Shown here in pieces: positions 1 to 6,963 of a stretch of 19,073 nt of DNA. The stretch is from Christensenella sp. UBA4379 (GTDB taxonomy: Bacteria > Bacillota > Clostridia > Christensenellales > Aristaeellaceae). How positions within the stretch are numbered: the stretch's first letter is position 1; every line of letters begins with the position of its first letter. Made by a program: the position numbers and the translations under genes. The notes under the pieces were generated by a model that saw only the letters and a program-made list of their open reading frames with translations, was not told the DNA's origin and did no database searches. The stretch is taken from assembly GCA_002391225.1 (NCBI GenBank), contig DGRV01000047.1, positions 1 through 19,073 of the forward strand. The letters run 5' to 3'.

Positions 1-1890
1 ATCTATCTGGCAACGGACCCTGACCGCGAAGGAGAAGCCATTTCCTGGCACCTGGCCGCCGCCCTGGGCATTGATCCTGCTTCCCCCTGCCGAGTGGAGT
101 TTAATGAGATCACCAAAAAAGCGGTGCAGCAGGCCATGAAGGAGCCCCGCGCCATCGACATGGGCCGGGTGGACGCCCAGCAGGCGCGGCGTGCGCTCGA
201 CCGGCTGGTCGGCTACAAAATCAGCCCGCTGCTCTGGGCGAAGGTCAAAAAGGGCCTGAGCGCCGGCCGGGTTCAGTCCGTCGTAACGCGCCTGGTGGTG
301 GAGCGGGAGGACGAAATTGACGCCTTTATTCCGGAAGAATACTGGGACGTCACCGCCTCCGCCGAGCTGCCCAACGCCAAGGGAAAGAAAAACATCTATT
401 CCTTTACCCTGACCCATCTGGACGGCAGCAGGGTTTCCCTTTCCTGCGCGGAAGACGCTGAAAAGGCTCGGAAGCGCCTCGAAAACACCTCCTTCGAGAT
501 CACCCAGGTGAAGCAGGGCGAAAAGCACAAGCAGCCCGCTCCGCCCTTTACCACCTCTTCCCTGCAGCAGGAGGCCAGCCGCAAGCTGAACTTTACCACC
601 ATGAAAACCATGCAGGTGGTGCAGCAGCTGTATGAAGGCATCGAGATCGCCGGGGAAGGCGTGCAGGGCTTGGTCACCTATATCCGTACCGACTCCGTCC
701 GGGTCAGCGACGAAGCCCTGCAGGCGGTGCGGCAGCTGATCCCCGAGGTCTACGGTCCTGACTATCTGCCCGCCCAGCCGAATGTCTATAAAGGACGGAC
801 CAACGCCCAGGACGCCCACGAGGCCATCCGGCCGACCGACGTCACCCGCCGCCCGGAAAACATCCGCGAATCCCTGAGCCGGGATCAGTACAACCTATAC
901 CGCCTGATCTGGAACCGGTTCGTTTCCAGCCAGATGACCCCTGCCGCCTACGACACCATGTCCCTGACGGCGGAAGGAAACGGGGCCACCCTCCGGCTGA
1001 ACTGCGAGCATAAGGCCTTTGCCGGCTTTACCTCCATCTATGAGGAAATCGGCGACGACGAGCAGGCGGAAAAGGAATCCCAGCTGCCGGCCTGCAAGGA
1101 GGGCGAGAAGCTGACTGTCGGCCAGGTCCACTGCACGCAGCACTTTACCCAGCCGCCTTCCCGTTATACGGAAGCTTCCCTGGTCCGAACCCTGGAAGAA
1201 AAGGGCATCGGCCGGCCTTCCACCTACGCGCCGACCATCACCACCGTGCTGACCCGCGGCTATGTGGCCCGGGAAAAGAAGCGCCTCTTCCCCACTGAGC
1301 TGGGCCGGATGGTCAACAGCTTGATGGTGGAATACTTTGGGCCCATCATGGAAGTGGATTTCACCGCCCAGATGGAAACGGAGCTGGACGAGATCGAGGA
1401 AAAGAAGGAAGACTGGCACAAGGTGCTCGAAGACTTCTACCCGCCGTTTGAAAAAATGCTGGAGAAGGCCGAGCAGGACATCGAGAAGGTCGTCATCGCC
1501 GACATCCCCAGCGACGTCATCTGCGACCAGTGCGGGGCGACCATGGTCTATAAGATGGGCCGCTTTGGCCAGTTCCTGGCCTGCCCGAATTTCCCGGAAT
1601 GCCGGAACACCAAGCCCGTGCTCAAGTATATCGACGCCCCGTGCCCCAAATGCGGCGGACGGCTGCTGGAAAAGGTCTCCCGGAAGAACCGCAAGTTCTA
1701 CGGCTGCGAACATTATCCGGAATGCGACTTCGTCTCCTGGGATATGCCGGTGGCGGAAAAATGCGAGAAGTGCGGAAGCATGATGATCCTCAAACATTCC
1801 CGAAAGGGAGAAACATGGCACATCTGTTCCAATGAAAACTGCCGGAACAAGGTGCAGGTCAGCCTTCCGGAGGAAAGCGAGGAAGCATGA
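1..1890 (+). CDS. topA: DNA topoisomerase I (type IA), 5'-truncated by window start
   Basis: Relaxes negatively supercoiled DNA by cutting one strand through a 5'-phosphotyrosine. Reading frame 1 is open from the first base, so the start lies upstream. The window begins inside the TOPRIM domain: the acidic metal motif TDPDREGEA is encoded at 13-39. The active-site segment TYIRTDS lies at 676-696, with the likely catalytic Tyr codon at 679-681. The RPST segment of the central domain is encoded near 1213. The C-terminus carries three consecutive four-cysteine zinc modules (about 1522-1610, 1642-1728, 1762-1845), typical of clostridial TopA. The stop overlaps the trmFO start by 4 nt (ATGA), so the two genes are translationally coupled; topA-trmFO adjacency is common in Bacillota. 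An ATG at 94 is internal, not the true start. Confidence 0.97.
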   Translation: MYLATDPDREGEAISWHLAAALGIDPASPCRVEFNEITKKAVQQAMKEPRAIDMGRVDAQQARRALDRLVGYKISPLLWAKVKKGLSAGRVQSVVTRLVVEREDEIDAFIPEEYWDVTASAELPNAKGKKNIYSFTLTHLDGSRVSLSCAEDAEKARKRLENTSFEITQVKQGEKHKQPAPPFTTSSLQQEASRKLNFTTMKTMQVVQQLYEGIEIAGEGVQGLVTYIRTDSVRVSDEALQAVRQLIPEVYGPDYLPAQPNVYKGRTNAQDAHEAIRPTDVTRRPENIRESLSRDQYNLYRLIWNRFVSSQMTPAAYDTMSLTAEGNGATLRLNCEHKAFAGFTSIYEEIGDDEQAEKESQLPACKEGEKLTVGQVHCTQHFTQPPSRYTEASLVRTLEEKGIGRPSTYAPTITTVLTRGYVAREKKRLFPTELGRMVNSLMVEYFGPIMEVDFTAQMETELDEIEEKKEDWHKVLEDFYPPFEKMLEKAEQDIEKVVIADIPSDVICDQCGATMVYKMGRFGQFLACPNFPECRNTKPVLKYIDAPCPKCGGRLLEKVSRKNRKFYGCEHYPECDFVSWDMPVAEKCEKCGSMMILKHSRKGETWHICSNENCRNKVQVSLPEESEEA

Positions 1891-3191
1891 TGGGGATCAC
1901 CGTTATCGGCGCTGGCCTCGCTGGCTGCGAAGCGGCTTGGCAGGCCCTTCAGCGGAACATTCCGGTCACCCTGGTTGAAATGAAGCCCTGGCGCATGAGC
2001 CCTGCCCATCACAGTCCAGGCTTTGCCGAGCTGGTGTGCAGCAACAGCCTTCGCTCGGACAGGCTGGAAAACGCCGTCGGCCTGATGAAGGAAGAGATGC
2101 GGAGGCTGAATTCCCTGATCATGAAGGCGGCTGACGCGTCCCGGGTGCCGGCCGGCGGAGCGCTGGCGGTGGACCGGGAGAGCTTTTCCGCCTACATCAC
2201 CGACGCCCTGCGCAGCCATCCGCTCTGCACGGTGGTGGAGCAGGAGATGACCCAGATCCCGGAGGACGGGATCACCGTCGTCGCCACCGGGCCGCTGACG
2301 AGCGATGCCCTGTGCGAGGCCATCAGCAAGCTGCCCGGAGTCAGCACCCTCAGCTTTTACGACGCCGCCGCCCCCATCGTCACAGCGGATTCCCTCAATA
2401 TGGACCGCGTTTTCCGGGCCAGCCGCTATGGGCGGGGAGACGATTATCTGAACTGCCCGATGACGGAGGAGGAATACAACCGTTTTATCGACGCCCTGCT
2501 GGACGCTGAAACCGCGCCGGTGCACGGGTTTGAGGAAACGCGGGTCTTCGAGGGCTGTATGCCGATTGAATCCATGGCCCGCAGAGGACGGATGGTGCCG
2601 GCCTTCGGGCCGATGAAGCCCGTCGGCCTGACCGACCCCAGGACAGGCCGGGAGCCCTTTGCCTGCCTGCAGCTGCGCCAGGACGACGCGGCCAATACCC
2701 TGTATAACCTGGTCGGTTTCCAGACCAGGCTCAAATTCCCGGAACAGAAAAGGGTCTTTGGTCTGATCCCGGGGCTGGAAAACGCGGAATTTGCCCGCTA
2801 CGGCGTCATGCACCGGAACACCTTCCTCCAGTCCCCCGGCTTTCTCTCCCCCGTCTATGAAGCGCTGAACCGGCCCGGCCTGTTCTTCGCCGGCCAGATG
2901 ACCGGTGTGGAGGGCTATGTGGAAAGCGCGTCCTCCGGCCTGGTCGCCGGACTGAACGCCGCCAGAAGGGTGTTGGGTGAAGAACCTCTCGTCTTCCCGG
3001 AGGAAACCGCCCTGGGCGCGATGGGCGCTTATGTGGCCCGGTCGAACCGAAATTTCCAGCCGATGAACATCACCTTCGGCCTGATGCCGCCGATCCAGGC
3101 CCGGGTCCGGGACAAGAAAAAACGCTACCAGATGGTCAGCGAGCGGGCGCTTCAGGCGCTGGACCAATGGATCAGCGACAGCAGAGGATAA
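1887..3191 (+). CDS. trmFO: Methylenetetrahydrofolate--tRNA-(uracil-5-)-methyltransferase TrmFO
   Basis: FAD- and folate-dependent enzyme that makes 5-methyluridine at position 54 of the tRNA T-loop, taking the carbon from methylenetetrahydrofolate (known for the family). The protein has 434 residues, the usual length. The N-terminal dinucleotide-binding motif GAGLAGCEAA is at residues 8-17. The conserved ELVCSNSLRS and FEGCMPIE segments, each holding a cysteine implicated in catalysis in Bacillus TrmFO, are present, as is a C-terminal GxxGxEGYVESASSG flavin motif. Two ATG codons lie in tandem at 1887 and 1890; the first overlaps the topA stop. The GGAGG at 1869-1873, inside topA, serves as ribosome site. 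The next gene starts 4 nt after the stop. Confidence 0.97.
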   Translation: MMGITVIGAGLAGCEAAWQALQRNIPVTLVEMKPWRMSPAHHSPGFAELVCSNSLRSDRLENAVGLMKEEMRRLNSLIMKAADASRVPAGGALAVDRESFSAYITDALRSHPLCTVVEQEMTQIPEDGITVVATGPLTSDALCEAISKLPGVSTLSFYDAAAPIVTADSLNMDRVFRASRYGRGDDYLNCPMTEEEYNRFIDALLDAETAPVHGFEETRVFEGCMPIESMARRGRMVPAFGPMKPVGLTDPRTGREPFACLQLRQDDAANTLYNLVGFQTRLKFPEQKRVFGLIPGLENAEFARYGVMHRNTFLQSPGFLSPVYEALNRPGLFFAGQMTGVEGYVESASSGLVAGLNAARRVLGEEPLVFPEETALGAMGAYVARSNRNFQPMNITFGLMPPIQARVRDKKKRYQMVSERALQALDQWISDSRG

Positions 3192-3195
3192 ACTG

Positions 3196-3834
3196 ATGAG
3201 TGAACTCGATATGAGCACGTGGGAACGGCGGGACGCCTATCAATACTTTTCTTTCTTTTCCAACCCGTTTTACATGGTCTCCTTCCGCCTGGACGTAAGC
3301 GACCTCTACCGCTATACCAAAGCGCGCGGCCTTTCGTTCTACGCGGGGATGATCTGGGTCTGCACCGAAGCGCTCAACCGGGTGGAAGCCTTTCACATGA
3401 CGGTAAGAGACGGAAAGCCTGTGCGCCTTCCCCGCCGGGATCCGAGCTTCACCGCCCTCAGGCCCGGAGCCGAGCAGTTTCACATCGTGACGATGGAACA
3501 CATGGACGACATGGACGCCTTCTGCCTCACGGCAGACAGGCTGAGCAAAACCCAGGACAGTTTCCTGGACGAGGAAAAGGAATCTGATCAACTTATCTAC
3601 TATTCCTGTCTGCCGTGGATCGACCTGACCGCGATGACCAACGAGCGGAATCTTTCCGCCCCCGGCGCGCTGGACGACAGCATTCCCCGGCTGTGCTGGG
3701 GCAAATACACGGAAGAAAACGGCCGGAAAACCCTCGGCGTTTCGATGGAAGTCAATCACCGGCTGATCGACGGCGTACACATCGGCCGGTTCGCCGAACA
3801 ATTCGGCGAAATCACCTCCGGCCTGACCAAATAA
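3196..3834 (+). CDS. Chloramphenicol acetyltransferase-like (CatA-fold) acyltransferase
   Basis: Protein of 212 residues, the standard length for the trimeric CAT family. The C-terminal catalytic motif reads N-H-R-L-I-D-G: His188 is the predicted general base and Asp192 the structural Asp of the HHxxxDG signature, although the first His of the pair is Asn here. The N-terminal region (aromatic-rich YFSFFSNPFY followed by a buried DVSDLYRYTK helix) also fits CAT. It follows trmFO by 4 nt with AGAGGA as ribosome site, so it is probably the last gene of the topA-trmFO transcript and ends at a strong terminator. Many CAT-fold proteins in gut Clostridia do not confer chloramphenicol resistance, so the acceptor substrate is unknown. 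Housekeeping context argues against recent acquisition as a resistance gene. Confidence 0.88.
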   Translation: MSELDMSTWERRDAYQYFSFFSNPFYMVSFRLDVSDLYRYTKARGLSFYAGMIWVCTEALNRVEAFHMTVRDGKPVRLPRRDPSFTALRPGAEQFHIVTMEHMDDMDAFCLTADRLSKTQDSFLDEEKESDQLIYYSCLPWIDLTAMTNERNLSAPGALDDSIPRLCWGKYTEENGRKTLGVSMEVNHRLIDGVHIGRFAEQFGEITSGLTK

Positions 3835-3842
3835 CCAAATAC

Positions 3843-3886
3843 AAAACGGAACCGCTGCCCTTGTTTTTTTGCAGCGGTTCCGTTTT
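3843..3886. terminator. Bidirectional intrinsic terminator between convergent genes
   Basis: A perfect 16-bp inverted repeat (arms 3843-3858 and 3871-3886) encloses a 12-nt T-rich loop. The plus-strand arm ends in a T run (3883-3888); the minus-strand copy also ends in TTTT. It separates the CAT-like gene from the convergent metallophosphoesterase gene. Confidence 0.93.
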
Positions 3887-3898
3887 TTAAGTTCGTTT

Positions 3899-4747
3899 TT
3901 ACTGATCCGCCCGAAGGTCCAGAATGACCAGCTCCGGGCGGTTATAAATGCGCGGCGCCTTCGTAGATTCACGGGCCAGGCCCCGGCTGACGATCATCTC
4001 TGTACCGCTTTGTTCGTAGCGGCCGCCGGCATATTTGGGAAACAGCCCCTGGTTTGGGGCGAAAAGGCCGTTCACGATTCCTGGGATCCGCCACTGTCCG
4101 CCATGGGCGTGGCCGGCAAGAACCAGGTCGAAATCATAGGAGGCATACAGGTCAAAACATTCCGGCCTGTGGGTCAGGAGGATCATATAAGCCCCGCCTT
4201 TGGAAAGAGCGCCCAGGCGGGCCAGCTGATCACGGAAGCTGTGATCGGCAGGACCCTTTGCCCCCTTTCCTTCCCAGGCGTAAGGGTCGTCCAGGCCGCA
4301 GAGGTTCAGCCTGTCTCCGCGGACGTCCACCGAAACCATCTGCCCGGCGATCCGATGGACACCCAGGCTGTCCAGTTCGGCCATTTTTTCGCTGAAATCA
4401 TCCCGCCAGTATTCGTGATTGCCCGGCACATAATAGCAGGGATATTGAGGAGCGACGCCCTTGAGAAATGTCAGGGTGTTCCCGTCCGGCAGATCGTCGT
4501 CGTAAATGTCGCCGCCCAGCAGAATCAGGTCCGGTTTCTCCCGGTCGATGGCGTCCAGCAACTCCCGCTGGTCCGGCCCGTAGGCGCAGGAATGAAGGTC
4601 CGTCACCAGCACGATGCAGATGGGATTGGTCAATCCTTTCGCCTTGATCTCATACCGGACAAGGTTCAATGGATTGTACAGACCGGGGAGCAGCAAACAG
4701 AGAAGCCCCGCCAGGGTCCACAGGATGATCTTCAAAGTTTTGCTCAT
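3899..4747 (-). CDS. Membrane-anchored metallophosphoesterase (YkuE/YaeI-like)
   Basis: Protein of 282 residues in the calcineurin-like phosphoesterase family. An N-terminal hydrophobic segment (about residues 7-23) would anchor it, with the catalytic domain probably outside the membrane. All five metal-binding blocks are present: DLH (Asp50, His52), GGD (Asp80), GNHE (Asn110, His111), THRPE (His193) and GHAHGGQ (His213, His215). The GHxHGGQ form and the single anchor resemble the YkuE/YaeI group, some of which act on lipid-linked phosphates such as UDP-diacylglucosamine; the substrate here is not determinable. The start is supported by AAAGGA 10 nt upstream. It follows the XRE-AbrB gene on the same strand after a 177-nt gap holding an inverted repeat, so it could be read from the upstream operon or from its own promoter. 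Confidence 0.93.
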   Translation of the reverse strand: MSKTLKIILWTLAGLLCLLLPGLYNPLNLVRYEIKAKGLTNPICIVLVTDLHSCAYGPDQRELLDAIDREKPDLILLGGDIYDDDLPDGNTLTFLKGVAPQYPCYYVPGNHEYWRDDFSEKMAELDSLGVHRIAGQMVSVDVRGDRLNLCGLDDPYAWEGKGAKGPADHSFRDQLARLGALSKGGAYMILLTHRPECFDLYASYDFDLVLAGHAHGGQWRIPGIVNGLFAPNQGLFPKYAGGRYEQSGTEMIVSRGLARESTKAPRIYNRPELVILDLRADQ

Positions 4748-4773
4748 GGTGCTGTCCTTTCAGAGAGCTTGGG

Positions 4774-4813
4774 GAGGAAAGCGGCTTTAAAACACGGCCG
4801 ATCCGCTTTCCTC
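4774..4813. repeat. 11-bp perfect inverted repeat in the metallophosphoesterase leader
   Basis: Arms GAGGAAAGCGG (4774-4784) and its exact complement (4803-4813) flank an 18-nt spacer. No T run follows on the minus strand, so it is not a normal terminator. It lies 27-66 nt upstream of the metallophosphoesterase start and could be a leader hairpin or a protein-binding site. Confidence 0.6.
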
Positions 4814-4924
4814 TTCAGTCTCTATGGATTCGAGCCGGGAGAAGCTTTTCCTGCCATGGGTTTGTAAATTCTTCCCGTCCTCCAGCAAGCCACATGAACG
4901 ATGGACAGCACTAATACAGCGATT

Positions 4925-5377
4925 TTACGAATCCGCTTCCTCCTCTTCGTTCGGAGCGGACGCCAGCTCCATAACCGCCTTGATTCTCCGCTCAAACTTT
5001 TCTGCGGGGATCAGCGCAATGCCCTCCTCGTCGCTCAGGACGATCAGCCGCTGGCCTCCGGTCAGGCCGAACATGCGCCTGGCCTCTTTGGGGATCACCA
5101 GCTGTCCCCTTTCGTTGATCGTGACGGAGCCCCAGATGTTTTTACCCGCCGGCGCGGGCGGGAGAATGCCGACCCCCTCCACGGTCTCGGTTCGGATCAG
5201 GCTGTCGACTGTCGTCCCGTAGACCTTTGCCAGCAGGGCGCACTTTTCAATGTCCGGGATGGTGATGCCCTTCTCCCATTTGGCGTAGGCCTGGCGGGAG
5301 ATGCCGATTTTCTCCGCGACCTCCTCCTGAGAAAAGCCGTTTAGATTCCGCAGCATGATCAGATTGTCCGTCAGCAT
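4925..5377 (-). CDS. XRE helix-turn-helix + SpoVT/AbrB two-domain transcriptional regulator
   Basis: Protein of 150 residues with two DNA-binding modules. Residues about 4-62 form an XRE/Cro-type HTH (SQEEVAEKIGISRQAYAKWEKG). Residues about 82-125 form an AbrB swapped-hairpin domain, recognisable from TINERGQLVIPKEARRMFGL. The tail is acidic (EEEEADS). AGGAGG lies 6 nt before the ATG, and the gene starts 12 nt after the ABC-2 permease stop, so it is the third gene of the ABC operon. Regulators in such operons usually control their own transporter, so autoregulation at the promoter 6791-6819 is a reasonable inference. HTH plus AbrB fusions are known in Bacillota; the ligand or signal is not visible. 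Confidence 0.92.
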   Translation of the reverse strand: MLTDNLIMLRNLNGFSQEEVAEKIGISRQAYAKWEKGITIPDIEKCALLAKVYGTTVDSLIRTETVEGVGILPPAPAGKNIWGSVTINERGQLVIPKEARRMFGLTGGQRLIVLSDEEGIALIPAEKFERRIKAVMELASAPNEEEEADS

Positions 5378-5389
5378 CCTGATCCTCCT

Positions 5390-6043
5390 TTACAGGTCGA
5401 TCCGCTCAAAACGGCGGCAGGCCGTTTGAAGGGACAGAAGCGTCATCCCCGCGTAAAGCGCCATTCCCGCAGCCAGCAGAAGCATCTGCAGGCCGATGTG
5501 CTTCGTTCCAAAGGCGTTCACCGCCTCCAGGCCGGGGATGTGGTGAAGCGTTTCAAACACACCGATGGACAGGAATGCTGCCGCCGCGTACCAGACAAAG
5601 GGACGCCCAAGCTGATAGGCGGTCTTAAAAAACCCACCCACGAAGATCCAGTTAAACAGGCCGAAGATAAACAGGGCAGCCCCCAGGGCGAACAGGTTCG
5701 CGTTCATCAGGGCATTTTCCAGATAAACGGGCGAATTTTGAAGGACGGTCATCCGGAGAGCTACCGCCAGGCCCATCACCACCAGGGAGCAGAGTTCGAT
5801 CAGGCAGACAAACAGGAATTTCCCTTTGACGACGGAGCTTTTCGCGATAGGCAGCAGGACGGAAAAGACGATGTCGTTCGCTTCCCGGGCGGACTGGAAG
5901 CTGAAAAAGATGCCCAGCGTCACAAAAAAGGCAGCGCACAGGACAGGATAGCCCGGAATCAAAAACATGAGGCCGAAGGCGATAAAGAAATACGTGATCG
6001 GCGAAGCGCTGAGCCTGAGCTCCTTGATCAGGATATTACGCAT
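5390..6043 (-). CDS. ABC-2 type transporter permease
   Basis: Integral membrane subunit of 217 residues with about six hydrophobic spans, consistent with the small ABC-2 permease families found next to YtrB/BcrA-type ATPases. The chosen ATG at 6043 overlaps the end of the ATPase gene by 8 nt and has AAGGGGGG 7-8 nt upstream. The frame stays open further upstream, but that part lies inside the ATPase gene and encodes nothing ABC-like. The protein begins MRNILIKELRL, a typical cytoplasmic N-terminus for this family. Together with the upstream ATPase it forms an exporter of unknown substrate; related pairs act on lipids, peptides or cell-wall-active antibiotics. Confidence 0.9.
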   Translation of the reverse strand: MRNILIKELRLSASPITYFFIAFGLMFLIPGYPVLCAAFFVTLGIFFSFQSAREANDIVFSVLLPIAKSSVVKGKFLFVCLIELCSLVVMGLAVALRMTVLQNSPVYLENALMNANLFALGAALFIFGLFNWIFVGGFFKTAYQLGRPFVWYAAAAFLSIGVFETLHHIPGLEAVNAFGTKHIGLQMLLLAAGMALYAGMTLLSLQTACRRFERIDL

Positions 6044-6758
6044 TGAGGTCCCCCCTTTCGAGCCTAAGCATGGTATCCTCCAGCGTTTCGCCGGCCTCAG
6101 ACAGGCGGGCGGCAAATTCAGCCTTCTCCAGGGCGGCGACGATCCTGCCCTTGGAGATATAGACGATTTGGTCCGCGCACCGTTCAATATCGGAAATGAT
6201 ATGGGTGGAAAAGAAAACCGCTGTCCCCTCTTTTTTGAGCTGCTCAAACAGGTCCAGCAGCTCGTTTCTGGAAAACGGGTCCAGGCCGCTGGTCGGCTCA
6301 TCCAGGATCAGGGCCTGCGCCCGGTGGGAGAGGGCCAGCATCAGGTTGACCTTGACCTTCATACCCTCTGAAAGCTCCAAAGGCGTTTTTCCCTCGTCCA
6401 GGCTGAACATTTCAAGATATTTCCGGTACAGCCCATCGTCCCAGGTACTGTAAAACCTTCGAACAATGGCGGCGATGTCGCGGATCTTTTTTCTTGGGTA
6501 CCAGTTGAGCGTTCCGGTGGAATATCCGATCCGCTGTTTGATCTCCGTTTCGTTGCCGATCAGCGGCAGGGAAAAATAATCCACCTCTCCTCTGTCCGGG
6601 TGAATCAGGTTCAGCATCGCTTTGATTGTCGTCGTCTTTCCGGCCCCATTTCTGCCGATGAAGCCGGTAATCTTTCCCGCTTTGATGGCAAAGGAAACGT
6701 CCCTGAGTTCAAAGGACGGGTACTTCTTGCCAAGGCCGCGCACTTCCACTGTTTCCAT
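6036..6758 (-). CDS. ABC transporter ATP-binding protein (YtrB/BcrA-like)
   Basis: Nucleotide-binding subunit of 240 residues. Walker A GRNGAGKTT is at 35-43, Walker B with D-loop ALILDEPTSGLD at 149-160, and the switch His in FFSTH at about 186. Two motifs are non-canonical: the signature reads LSEGM (129-133) instead of LSGGQ, and the Q-loop region reads GYSTGTLN with no obvious Gln. LS(K/E)GM signatures are typical of the YtrB/YhcH-type exporters, so this is family character rather than decay. It is the first gene of a minus-strand operon with the permease and the XRE-AbrB regulator, from a strong promoter at 6791-6819, with GGGAGA as ribosome site. Confidence 0.95.
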   Translation of the reverse strand: METVEVRGLGKKYPSFELRDVSFAIKAGKITGFIGRNGAGKTTTIKAMLNLIHPDRGEVDYFSLPLIGNETEIKQRIGYSTGTLNWYPRKKIRDIAAIVRRFYSTWDDGLYRKYLEMFSLDEGKTPLELSEGMKVKVNLMLALSHRAQALILDEPTSGLDPFSRNELLDLFEQLKKEGTAVFFSTHIISDIERCADQIVYISKGRIVAALEKAEFAARLSEAGETLEDTMLRLERGDLNA

Positions 6759-6790
6759 AAGCGTCTCCCATCTGTTTGATTTGTATGAAA

Positions 6791-6819
6791 ATTGTAAAGC
6801 ACGGTTGCCCTGCCGTCAA
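6791..6819 (-). promoter_or_regulatory. Sigma-A promoter for the ABC exporter operon
   Basis: Minus-strand TTGACG (6814-6819), 17-nt spacer, TACAAT (6791-6796), 33 nt before the ATPase start. Five of six bases match at each box. Confidence 0.82.
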
Positions 6820-6903
6820 CCAACCGAAGATAACAGAATCAGTATGATTTTTGTTCTGTTTGGTTGCCGTCATGATTTGCATAATAATCGACTGTTTGTG
6901 ATA

Positions 6904-6932
6904 TTTACTGATTTATTTTCAAATGGTATACT
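6904..6932 (+). promoter_or_regulatory. Sigma-A promoter for the Gfo/Idh/MocA operon
   Basis: TTTACT (6904-6909), 17-nt spacer, TATACT (6927-6932), giving a leader of about 25 nt before the ATG at 6964. It is divergent from the ABC-operon promoter, about 85 bp away. Confidence 0.75.
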
Positions 6933-6963
6933 GTCTTCAACAGAAACCGGAGGAGGAATTGGT

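Noticed and set aside
1713..3218. A 501-codon open frame on the minus strand opposite trmFO and the topA end
   Set aside because: It is antisense to two clearly conserved genes, its translation shows no recognisable motif, and long open antisense frames are expected from the GC-rich third-position bias here.
3843..4813. CRISPR-like or tandem repeats in the intergenic regions
   Set aside because: Only single inverted repeats are present; no direct repeat with regular spacers was seen anywhere in the window.
5390..6301. A longer N-terminus for the ABC-2 permease
   Set aside because: The extra codons lie wholly inside the ATPase gene. The ATG at 6043 has a strong ribosome site and begins a typical permease N-terminus.
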